A DNA stretch of 64,000 bases, from assembly GCF_000499845.2 (NCBI RefSeq), contig NC_023749.2, positions 34,182,017 through 34,246,016 on the forward strand. The letters are read 5' to 3'. A program made the translations under genes and the position numbers. The DNA comes from Phaseolus vulgaris (taxonomy: Eukaryota > Streptophyta > Magnoliopsida > Fabales > Fabaceae). Positions 45,742-55,896 of the stretch are shown one piece after another (the first letter of the stretch is position 1; the number at the start of each line of letters is the position of its first letter). The notes beneath the pieces were generated by a model. That model saw only the letters and a list, made by a program, of their open reading frames with translations. It was not told the origin of the DNA and did no database searches.

Positions 45742-46908
45742 TGATGACTTTTTTACGGCAAGTGTACCGTATCATAAGTAATAATTTGTCCCTAAGGACG
45801 GATATCGAACCCATGAGGAACAATTGAATTATCAAGTATAAGATTCACTAAATATAAAACAAAAGAATAAAATGTGTTGGGAGTTTGTTATATTGATTGC
45901 AAGAATAATAAAGAAAGTCAAAGAGTTTGTTGGTTCAATTGGGATTGGGGCTCATCCTTCTTACTCTTTTGTATTTTGAAAAGCATAGTAACATTTTATC
46001 CTATGATTGATGTTGATGCCTATATAAAAGTCTTTTATATCAATTCATCGCATATAAAATTATTAAGAGAGTCCTAAATATCGATTCCTCGCATATTTAT
46101 AAAAACTCATTGGCATTATGATTAGATGTTGATATCAATTAACATTTCAAATCTATTCCTAGCATCCAAATATGTTAAGCATTATCATTTGGGTCAGAAA
46201 CTTAGAAATCTACTTTCCAGTCAAATCTAAGGATTTTGATCATGGTAAACAAGCATTACAAATGAAATGACAATACCAATCATCAATCAAGAACATAACA
46301 TTATATTTAAATATCACCTAAATACATAAGAGTTTGAAAAGATTACTCTAAAACCCAAAGGGTAGAATTAGCCACTCATGTTGGCCATTACAAGCATGGA
46401 AAACAAGAAAAGAATATCTAGGATGTTTCTCCTTCACGGCTACCTCCTCTAGTGTTTTCTAACACCTTTTATTCTCCAATTGATCTTTAGGGTTGTGCCT
46501 CACACCTCATATTTAACCTAGTTGGGCTTGGGCTAAGTGACTACTCGCATGGGCGAGTTTGACAAAAACAGGCCCAACGTCACTGGAGTGATCTCGCCTG
46601 GGCGAGATTGGGCTCGCTTGGGCGAGATCCTTTGAAAGCTTCTATCTTGGGCGAGTACTAGAGCGTTCCAACTTTCCCTTTTTTATCTTTGTTTATTCTC
46701 TTTTTGCCCTTTCATTTCCATTCTTCCCTAGAATCCTGAAATTAACACAAATTTGGGAATAAATCATTCTTATTCAAATTATAATCACAAAATATGTAAA
46801 AATGTTTAAATTCATAAATTAGGGGTTATATCATAGTTATTTTATCAATTAATATGCATAAGTGTTTGTATTTTAATATGAAATACTATTGAAATATGAA
46901 ACTTATAA
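45742..46908. mobile_element. Second copy of the solo-LTR family
   Basis: Starts TGATGACTTTTTTACGGCAA and follows 21016-22110 through GTCCCTAAGGACGGATATCG, TATTCCTAGCA, GGGTAGAATTAGCCAC and AATATGAAATA. The right end is eroded (CTTATAA instead of TTTATCA). A possible imperfect duplication is GTATC (45737-45741) and ATATC (46909-46913). It has an extra ~120-bp palindrome cluster at 46540-46660. No coding content. Confidence 0.75.
46540..46660. repeat. Cluster of four GCGAG palindromes
   Basis: Four copies of CTCGC-NN-GGGCGAG-type palindromes: ACTCGCATGGGCGAGT, TCTCGCCTGGGCGAGA, GCTCGCTTGGGCGAGA and a partial TTGGGCGAGTA. It is GC-rich in an AT-rich setting and absent from the other solo-LTR copy. 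Confidence 0.85.
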
Positions 46909-46913
46909 ATATC

Positions 46914-48065
46914 TCACAAAAGTTTTCAAAAGGAAACTTCAAAACAATTTTGGAAAATAAAAATAAAAATATGTATGCATGTGAATACTCGAAAAACCAA
47001 AGAAAGGTTATCTAATCGCAAGAAAAGGAAAAACGGTAAAGTATCACAGAGACGTATAAGCAAGGAAAATAAGAAAGGAAGACAAGTACAAAAACATAGC
47101 AAAAGAATAGATGCAAAAGTAATGTTAGACGAGTCTTATTGTTATAGTGCAATGAACATTGAGAGTTCACTAACACACAATCACTCTAATGCATGTAAAA
47201 CTATTACAAATTTTTATTGGGATTGTCGTTGGAGCACTTTCCCAAACAACTAAAATTAAAAAAAACTACACTAGAAAGATGTAAAGTACACAAAATTTCG
47301 TGATACTAAAACAAATTACAAAGTTTGATCATGAGGTCTTTGGTGAAAGCACTAAAAGTGTTTAATTTGCTTCTTTGAAGTGAAGTGGATCGAAAATGCT
47401 TCTTTTTTATCCCTCTTTCTCCTCTTGATAGAGTCTTGAAGACCAAAATAGAACCTAAAGATTGTTGATCCAAACCAATTCTTGATGCACCACTTCAAGC
47501 ACAACCAACTCACCAAATTGTGTAATAAATGAAGCCAAAGAAAAACTAAAAAAATTGAAAAGCTAAACTCAAAGGGAATAAGTGTGACAAACAAAAATGG
47601 AGAATCAATAAAAGACAAGCAAAAAATTAAAGCAATTGAGAAAGGAAACACAAGCAAAAGGAACTAAGGAAAGCTCTAGAAAAGATGAAAAACACAAAAA
47701 ATTTCTAAAGATTATGAGTTAGTGAAATTTCAGCTGGTGTGGCTAGAAAACTGGATGTAGCTCTTATGGAGGAGTGAACTAGTATAAAAATTATTGTATG
47801 ATGTTCTTTCTTTCTCTCTTTATTTTTCTGCACTAAATTCTTGAATTGATTGATTTTTAAAATTCATGTTGGTCAATTGAAACTTTAATCGATTATTTTG
47901 TTATCTGCAAATATTTTAATATGTTGATTTTTAGTAACTTCATTCTAAACCAGATTTTAAAAAAGTTCAATTCACCTACCACACCCCTTTAACTCAACCT
48001 ATCGTTTTATATGTGTATGCTAAATACATTGAATATTGTGAACGAACTTTATGTACAAAACCTTT
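46914..48065. other. Decayed DNA with an inverted copia-LTR fragment
   Basis: The minus strand near 47740-47790 reads TTTATAC..GTTCACTCC and AGAGCTACATCCAG, the middle of the copia-A/B/C-type LTR, in inverted orientation. The fragment may extend to ~48000. The open frames at 46975 and 47352 lack support. Confidence 0.4.
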
Positions 48066-48360
48066 TGTCAGAATAGATGGCTTGAAACAAGAGGGGGTGA
48101 ATTGTTTTCAAAAGATTTTCACAAATACTGGTATCAGATTGAAAACTCAATAAAATCAACTAATTTATTTATCTATTCAACTGATTATAAAAAAAAAACA
48201 AGAAGCATTTAATCAAAATATAAACCAGTTGTTTTGAGAATTCAATCAATTGATTTAAAAGTAGAACATTGTAAAGCACTTTATAAAACAAATATCAAAG
48301 TGAAAGAGAGAGATATTGCACAAGAGATTTATATTGGTACACTCTTAACCAAGAGCCACA
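48066..48360 (-). mobile_element. Old solo LTR, related copia family, part 1
   Basis: Starts TGTCAGAATAGATGGCTTGA and follows the A/B/C LTR order: gene-like GGGGGTGAATTG, a motif pair at 48223/48244 (AACCAGTTG and AATCAATTG), then GTTTATATTGG-type and AACCAAGAGCCACA. It is cut at 48360 by copia C and resumes at 55042. Total length without the insert is about 1,150 bp, equal to the intact LTRs of its relatives. No interior is attached. Confidence 0.7.
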
Positions 48361-49481
48361 TGTTAGAAACTATGGCTTTAAACTAGAGGGGGATGAATGG
48401 TTTAAAGAGGGTTTTTGCAGACTTTTAAGCCAAGAATGAAATTACTTCGAGAATAACTTGATTAAGAAATCAATTTGCCAAAACACAAAGCAAAAAGCAC
48501 AGCACCAGAAAAACAATCGGTTGTTTCGCAGAAACAATCGGTTGTTTATACCAGTTTACAAATATAAAACTGAAATTAAATAGTTAAAGGATAGAGAGAA
48601 TGCACACAGAGGTTTATACTGGTTCACTCTTAACCAAGAGCTACATCCAGTCTTCCCAGAAACCACAGGGAAATCCACTAAGCAATCAACCCTAGATCAC
48701 TTACAACACAACCAAAGAAGTGACCTTGATCCCCTCAAGACACACACTTCCTTTGGTCCAGCACAACACCACTAAGAATGCTGATCTTGATCCCCTCAAG
48801 AACACACAGCACTTCTCAGCTATACACACAGAGTTTCTTTCAAAAGTACAAAGGATTACACTTGTTACAGAAAAGATCTGAAATCAATACAAGATGAAAA
48901 TCCTATCTCACACTCTTTGATCAATGCAATCTCTAAGCAATTCTCAACTTTTCAAAAGCTCAATCTATTGAAAAACTCAAATCTGTTTTTTTGTATTAAA
49001 ATAAAGTTATTTGTTGCATAATCTTAACAAACTATTAATTGCAATTAAAGATTGGTCAAAGTATTAAAAACTGGAGCGTAAACAGTTGTAAAATCATTTA
49101 ATGCTCAGTCAAAGCACAAAATAGTTTTATGTTATGGTCCCAAAACAAACAATCGGTTGTTTCCACGAATCAATCGGTTGTTTTGGTTTGACAGCAAGTC
49201 AACCATCAAAAATAGTTTTCAACCTTTCTAAAAACACCTAAGTATAAAACAATCGGTTGTTTCGACAAAACAACAGGTTGCTTTTCACTTAGTTTGAAAA
49301 ACACTTTTCAATTAAAAGGTTTGAGAATGCTTATGCTTTGGATTCAATCAAGAGTGGATATATACAATTAATCTACCCAGATCCTACCTAGAGACAGCTC
49401 AGCAACAGCAAGCACATCCTGTCTTTCATCAACCTTCAAAGGGTTTGGATTCTTCAAAGCTTGAACACACTTGGTTCAACA
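48361..49481 (-). repeat. 3' LTR of copia C
   Basis: 1,121 bp. Motif pairs at 48515/48536, 49150/49171 and 49250/49271 (the last has CAACAGGTTG). Confidence 0.92.
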
Positions 49482-49809
49482 ATCTCCCCCTATTTGATGA
49501 AGACAAATCCCTGATTGCTTGTGTTGGATCTGATTGAATCTGAAGCAGTACCTGCAAAAACAACATATGTACAGTCCAATGCTTCTTACAGCAGCAGGTT
49601 AGATTTTCACACTTTGAAAGCAGATTTCCAGACTAACAATTGGTTGTTTACTCGAAACAATCGGTTGTTTTTATCAGCAGAAGCAGAAACAGGTTTGATA
49701 TCGGAGATTTTAGCAGATTTAAACAGTTTTAGAGAAAGATACACAAGAAACAATCAATTACCCCCCTATTTGTCTTCACAAATAGACTCTAACAGGTATT
49801 AAAACAGAT

Positions 49810-51442
49810 TTAGGAAAGATTATGAAGGTCAAGGATACCTAACTCATTTCTTAGAAAGAAGAACCTCTCTTTTGGTAATGGTTTTGTGAAGATATCAGCT
49901 AACTGCAGTTTAGTATCAACAAACTTCACTTCACAGTCCCCATTGCTTACATGATCCCTGATGAAATGATGACGTATCTTAATATGCTTAGTCCTAGAGT
50001 CCTGAATCTGATTTTTGGTAAGATTGATGGCACTTGTCTAATCACACATCAAAGGAACCTTGCTGATTTGCAATCCAAAGTCTGCAAGTTGTTGTTTGAG
50101 CCACAGAATCTGTGCACAACAGCTTCCAACAGCTATGTACTCAGCCTCAACAGTAGAGAGAGCTACACATGCTTGCTTCTTGCTATGCCATGAGATAAGG
50201 CTTGAACCAAGAAGGTGGCAAGTGCCACTTGTGCTCTTCCTATCTAGCTTGCAACCTGCAAAGTCAGAATCTAAATAACCAATTAAATGAATGGGAGAGT
50301 GAGAAGGATACCATAACCCAACAGTTGATGTTCCTTTGAGATATTTCAGAATTCTTTTTGCAGCTTTGAAGTGTGACTCCTTAGGATTTGCTTGATATCT
50401 TGAACAAAGACACACCGCAAACATAATGTCCGGTCTACTTGCTGTTAAATATAACAAAGAGCCAATCAAACCTCTGTATTTGGTTTGATCTAACCCTTTT
50501 CCAGCAGCATCTGCATCCATGTAGCAGCTTGATGGCATAGGAGTGCTTGCTTTTTTGCAACTCTCCATTTCAAATTTCTTGAGAATCTCTTTACAATACT
50601 TTTTTGCTTAACCTGCAATCCAAGAATGAAAGACAATTCTCCCATCACAGACATTTCAAACTCACCTTTCATAGCAACCACAAATTCTTCAGACTAACTA
50701 TCTTGTGACCAAAGATGATGTCATCAACATAGATTTGCACAAGGATAATTTCATAATTTGACTTTTTGATGAAGAGAGTCTTGTCAATCATTCCCCTTTC
50801 ATAGCCATGAGACAGCAGAAAGTTGCTAAACCTCTCATACCACTGCCTTGGAGCTTGCTTCAGTCCATACAAAGCCTTTTTCAACTTGAAGACATGATTG
50901 AGATGTTGATGATCTTCAAAGCCCGGTGGTTGATCCACATACACTTCCTCGTTGATGTAGCCATTCAAGAAAGCACTCTTGACATCCATTTGGAAGAGTT
51001 TGAAACCACTCATACATGCAGAAGCCAGCAGCAACCTCACAGCTTCCAATCTCGCAACAGGAGCAAAGGTTTCACCATAATCAATGCCCTCCTCTTGATT
51101 GTAGCCTTTGGCAACTAGCCTTGCTTTGTTCCTTGTGATCACACCATCTTCATCAAACTTGTTTCTGAATACCCACTTCGAACCTATGATGTTCATCTCA
51201 GCTGTTTTAGGGACAAGAAACCATACCTCATTCCTTGCAAACTGATTCAGCTCTTCATGCATAGCTTCAACCCACTTTTCATCCTTGAGAGCTTCATCAA
51301 TTGACTTTGGTTCAATTTGAGAGACAAAAGCAGTGTGCCTGCAGAAGTTTGAGATGGAGTTACGTGTAGAGACACCTTCCTTTATCTGCCCTATGATGTT
51401 TTCCACTCTCAGATCTATAGGAATCCTCCATTCTTTGGGCAA
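49810..51442 (-). pseudogene. Copia C reverse transcriptase and RNase H
   Basis: The RT (RVT_2, 50669-51442) reads [87 protein letters not shown] and the active-site YVDDIIFG (near 50715). A frameshift falls near 50680-50670. The rest reads MSVMGELSFILGLQV, and the RNase H follows (50038-50568) with RPDIMFAVCL, GYLDSDFAGCKLDRKSTSG and STVEAEYIA. A stop at 50038-50040 cuts the last part, which reads SRTKHIKIRHHFIRDH and ends at 49810. RT and RNase H make and finish the cDNA. Confidence 0.92.
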
Positions 51443-51455
51443 CTCACTCTGTTGA

Positions 51456-52835
51456 AGAATTTCAATCGGTTGTTTCTACGATTCAACCGGTTGTTTTTCT
51501 GCACTGATGCCCAGCTTCTCCAAACTGATGTTCTGCTCATCCTCTTCAGCACTGGTCTTCGGGATTTGAATGCTTTTGCGATCCACCTCATCAAAGACAA
51601 CATGAACAGACTCTTCTACAGTCATTAGCCTCTTGTTGTAGATTCTGTATGCATGACTTGTTAAAGAATAGCCTATGAAGATACCAAGATCAGCTTTTTC
51701 ATCAAACTTCCCTAGGCTTTCCTTTCCATTGTTGAGAATAAAACAGCTGCAACCAAAAACTCTGAGATGATTGATGTTAGGCTTCCTTCCATTGAAGAGT
51801 TCATAAGGAGTCTTCTTTAGAATTGGCCTAATTAGCACTCTATTCATCACATAACAAGAAGTGCTAACTGCATCAGCCCAAAAATACTTAGGAACTGAAG
51901 ATTCACTAAGCATTGTTCTTGTTAGCTCTTCAAGGGACCTGTTCTTCCTCTCTACCACACCATTCTGTTGTGGAGTTCTTGGAGCAGAGAAATTATGCAG
52001 AATCCCCATCTTTTCACAAAACTTGCTGAACTTTTCATTTTGGAATTCTCCTCCATGATCACTTTTTATTGAGCCTATGTTGTTGTTCTTTGTGTTTTGC
52101 AATCTTCTTGAATGCAGAAAAGGCATCACTTTTTTATTCCAAGAATAGAGTCCAAGTGAACCTAGAAAAATCATCCACAATAACAAAAGCATAGTAATTG
52201 CCACCAAGGCTCATGATTCTTGAAGGTCCAAAAAGATCCATGTGAAGTAGCTCAAGAGGTTTTAAAGAATAAACAACATTTTTTATTTTAAAAGAGATTT
52301 TCACTTGTTTCCCCTTTTGGCAAGCTTCACAAATATGATCCTTCTCAAACTTAAGCTTTGGTAGCCCAATCACAAGATCCCTTGAAATTAGCTTGTTCAA
52401 GTGATTCATGTGAATATGAGCAATTCTTCTATGCCAAAGCCAAGACTCATCTTGCTTGGATAGAAGACAACCAATTGAACATGGTGAAGAGATATCTAGA
52501 AGATAAACATTATTGATTCTCTTACCTACCAACATTACCTCTTTAGTGTTGGGGAGACAGATTTCACATGTGTTTGTTTTGAAGATAAGTTGAAATCCCT
52601 TGTCACACAGTTGACTAATGCTTAGCAGATTGTGTTTTAAACCTTCTACATGGAGCACATCATGGATGACCAAGATATCTTTGTTTCTTATGGATCCTCT
52701 CCCAAGAATCCTCCCCTTGTTGTTGTCACCATAGGTAACGTGCCCTTCTTGCTTAAAGGAGATGCTCAGGAACTTTTATGTGTCCTTAGTCATGTGCTTG
52801 GAGCATCCACTGTCCAAGTACCATTGTTGCATGCT
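51456..52835 (-). pseudogene. Copia C protease and integrase
   Basis: The protease reads WYLDSGCSKHMTKDT (near 52820), with intact DSG-type Asp, and a stop directly follows. Then YGDNNKGRILG-like, VLHVEGLKHNLLSISQLCDK and the GAG_pre-integrase zinc region WHRRIAHIHMNHLNKL with CEACQKGK. The integrase core has HMDLFGPS and FVIVDDFSRFTW (to 52134). After a frameshift near 52140 it continues SDHGGEFQN, APRTPQQNGVVERKN, MLSESSVPKYFWADAV and LRVFGCSCFILN. The acidic residues D, D and E are all visible. A motif pair at 51463/51484 lies in the integrase-RT linker, where it encodes EKQP...KQP. Confidence 0.9.
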
Positions 52836-52865
52836 CTCCTCCAAGTTTTCCTACAAAGAAGATTT

Positions 52866-53970
52866 TCAATTACAAAGATTTGGTCCCCTTATGAATGTGG
52901 GTCCATTTGGTTTACATTCATCATCTGAACCTTTACTGAACTTAGGAATCCACTTCATAAATCCTCTAGGAACAACATATTTTCTGATTTTACAGAACCT
53001 AACAAAATGGCCTCTTTTCATGCAGTAGAAGCATGTAACAACTAGTTGTTTCGATGGTCCAATCGGTTGTTTTTCTGGCATTTTCGAAAATGACTTTGAA
53101 AATCTATCTTGCTTGTTTTGTGGGTTAAAGCCCAATCCATCTTTTCCAAAAACACAGTTTTGAGATGCCAAGACATTCTCAAAGTTGGATTGACCTTTGG
53201 AAAGCTTATCCACAGTTTTCACAAGATAGTGTACTTTCTTTTTCAAGATTTTCGCAATTTTCACAAATAAGAGTATCACACTTGCAAGAGGAGTTTTTAT
53301 AAACAATTTCAAGGTTTTCAAAATCTGTTTTTGAATTTTCCAATTCCTCTTCCAGTGTTTTGACTCTCTTTTCAAGCCAGCTATTCATTCCCTTTAATCG
53401 GTTGTTCAAGAGGGCCAATCGGTTGGCTTCTTCATGTGTTTCTTGAAAGGCTTGAAGCAATTGACTATAATTTTCAGAGTTTGAGGAGTTAGATGAACTT
53501 ACACTACTTGAGTCATCTTCCTTTCTGGCCATGAAGCAGAGGTTGAGACTTTTTCTGTTTTGCCTTCTTTTCCTTCTTGCTTGACTTCTTGACCTTACTT
53601 CCTTTGATTCATTGCTGTTCCCATGAGTAGCTTTGAGTGTATCCCACATCTCTTTAGCAGTTTTGCATTTTGATATCCTGGAAAACTCATTAGTATCTAG
53701 TGCAGAAGCTATTATGTTTTGAGCAGTACAATCAAGCTTGGCCATTTTAGATTCTTCATTAGTCCATTGGGACCAAGGTTTTGCAATCAAAGAACCATTC
53801 TTTTTAAACTTTGGAATGAAAGGACCATTCTCGATTGAATCCCAAATTCCATGATCAAAAGATTCCACAAAGATTTTCATTCTGGCCTCCCAATACTTGT
53901 AATTCAATCCACAGAATAAAGGTGGTTTGTAGATTGAAGCACCTTCCTCAAAAGATAGTTTTCTAGCCAT
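52866..53970 (-). pseudogene. Copia C gag with internal deletion
   Basis: Starts MARKLSFEEGASIYKPPLF at 53970. The N-terminal core (LNYKYWEARMKIFVESFDHG, CKTAKEMWDTLKATHG) jumps directly to KSLNLCFMARKEDDSSS near 53560. Compared with A and B it lacks about 170 codons, including most of the UBN2 C-terminal half and the first zinc knuckle. The coiled coil (MNSWLEKRVKTLEEELENSK) and second knuckle CFYCMKRGHFVRFC remain. One frameshift near 53240. Motif pairs at 53039/53060 and 53395/53416. Confidence 0.85.
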
Positions 53971-54030
53971 AAAAAAAGATTTTCGGAACAAACTTGATTA
54001 ACTTTCAAGTACCAAGCTCTTGATGCCAAT

Positions 54031-55041
54031 TGTTAGAAAGTATGGCTTTAAACTAGAGGGGGTGAATGGTTTAAAGAGGGTTTTCGCAAACTTTTAAGCC
54101 AAGAATGAAATTACTTCGAGAATAACTTGATTAAGAAATCAATTTGCCAAAACAATCGGTTGTTTCGCAGAAACAATCGATTGTTTATACCAGTTTACAA
54201 ATATAAAACTGAAATTAAAGAGTTAAAGGATAGAGAGAATGCACACAGAGATTTATACTGGTTCACTCTTAACCAAGAGCTACATCCAGTCTTCCCAGAA
54301 ACCACTGGGAAATCCACTAAGCAATTAACCCTAGATCACTTACAACACAACCAAAGATGTGACCTTGATCCCCTCAAGACACACACTTCCTTTGGTCCAG
54401 CACAACACCACTAAGAATGCTGATCTTGATCCCCTCAAGAACACACAACACTTCTCAGCTATACACACAAAGTTTCTTTCAAAAGTACAAAGGATTACAC
54501 TTGTTAAAGAAAAGATCTGAAATCAATACAAGATGAAAATCCTATCTCACACTCTGTGATCAATGCAATCTCTAAGCAATAATCTTAACAAACTATTAAT
54601 TGCATTTAAAGATTGGTCAAGGCATTAAAAACTGGAGCGTAAACAGTTGTAAAATCATTTAATGCTCAGTTAAAGCACAAAACAGTTTTCTGTTATGGTC
54701 CCAAAACAAACAATCGGTTGTTTCCACGAATCAATCAGTTGTTTTGGTTTGACAACAAGTCAACCATCAAAAACAGTTTTCAACCTTTCTAAAAACACCT
54801 AAGTATAAAACAATCGGTTGTTTCGACAAAACAACAGGTTGTTTTTCACTTAGTTTGAAAAACACTTTTCAATTAAAAGTTTGAGAATGCTTAAGCTTTG
54901 GATTCAATCAAGAGTGGATATATACAATTAATCTACCCATATCCTATCCAAAGACAGCTCAGCAACAGCAAGCACATCCTGTCTTTTATCAACCTTCAAA
55001 GGGTTTGGATTCTTCAAAGCTTGAACACACTTGGTTCAACA
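54031..55041 (-). repeat. 5' LTR of copia C
   Basis: 1,011 bp. Shorter than its partner because of an internal deletion near 54580. Motif pairs at 54153/54174, 54711/54732 and 54811/54832. Confidence 0.92.
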
Positions 55042-55896
55042 CTACATTCAGCCCTCAACAAACCACTGACTAAACCAAACATACAAGGTTAGACAAAAAC
55101 AACCAAGAGTGTTGATCTTGAACCCTACGAGAACACACAACACTATTAACCACACAAAAAATTCAGAAACCCTATATGAATCTACTTACAACAAAATACA
55201 ATGAAAAGAATAGAGTTTGAATACACCTAGATTTATTACAAATGAAGCACAACAGAATTGTAAACCCAGAAAGTTTCTTCACATAACAAGAATGACCCAA
55301 GAAGCAAATTTAATCTTCAATAATGATATAAAACTTTATGTTTTCCTCTCTATGAAAAGTGTTAGCTTGAAATTATCAGACAAATATTATTAAAACAGTT
55401 TGATCATTTATCGAAAATAGTTCTATCAATTAAAAACAGTTTTATTAACATAACAGAATTTTGTTAAAAACATTTAATTGATATTTGAAAATAAACTGAT
55501 TGTTTTCTTTAACATAAGAAATCACCATATTTTAAACCAGTTCTTTTATTGAAATAACTTGTTGATTCTACTTAACAGAAAAGACAAAATAGAAAACAAA
55601 TCATTTTTAATTCCTTAAAATCTCTAAGTGTTTTCAACCAGTTGATACGATAGATCAATCTGATAAAAATACTTTCTATAATCAACAAACTTGAATATAA
55701 GTAATTTGAACTGATTAATATATGAATCAACTAATTAAAATAAACACAAAATTGGAAAACAAGCATTTCAAGTAAATTACTATTAAAGAACTTGGATCAT
55801 AATGAAATACAAATTTACATAACAAAATCTACCTAACTATATCCGCAATAAGTCTTCAAAACAGATTTAGATCCATCAAAACTTCTTTGGTCAACA
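55042..55896 (-). mobile_element. Old solo LTR, part 2
   Basis: Resumes the LTR cut at 48360. Diverged motif pairs at 55535/55556 and 55635/55656 keep the 21-base spacing. Ends TTTGGTCAACA, like the TTGGTTCAACA end of its relatives. Confidence 0.65.

Larger units (their letters stand above)
48361..55041 (-). mobile_element. Copia C: pol-bearing copia element
   Basis: LTRs at 48361-49481 and 54031-55041. Duplication CCACA (48356-48360) and CTACA (55042-55046), one mismatch. Polypurine tract AATAGGGGGAGAT next to the left LTR; primer site TTGGCATCAAGAGC next to the right LTR. The minus strand carries a shortened gag, then protease, integrase, RT and RNase H. It has no Transposase_32 ORF. The LTRs and motif pairs make it the closest pol-bearing relative of A and B in the window. 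Stops and frameshifts make this copy defective. Confidence 0.92.

Noticed and set aside
47352..47657. 101-codon hydrophobic minus-strand frame
   Set aside because: Phe/Leu-rich translation of AT-rich DNA with no homologous motif; it probably lies in an inverted LTR fragment.
24548..54841. CRISPR-like array from the regularly repeated CAATCGGTTG word
   Set aside because: Copies are in pairs inside dispersed LTRs, not an array of repeats with unique spacers, and the genome is a plant's.
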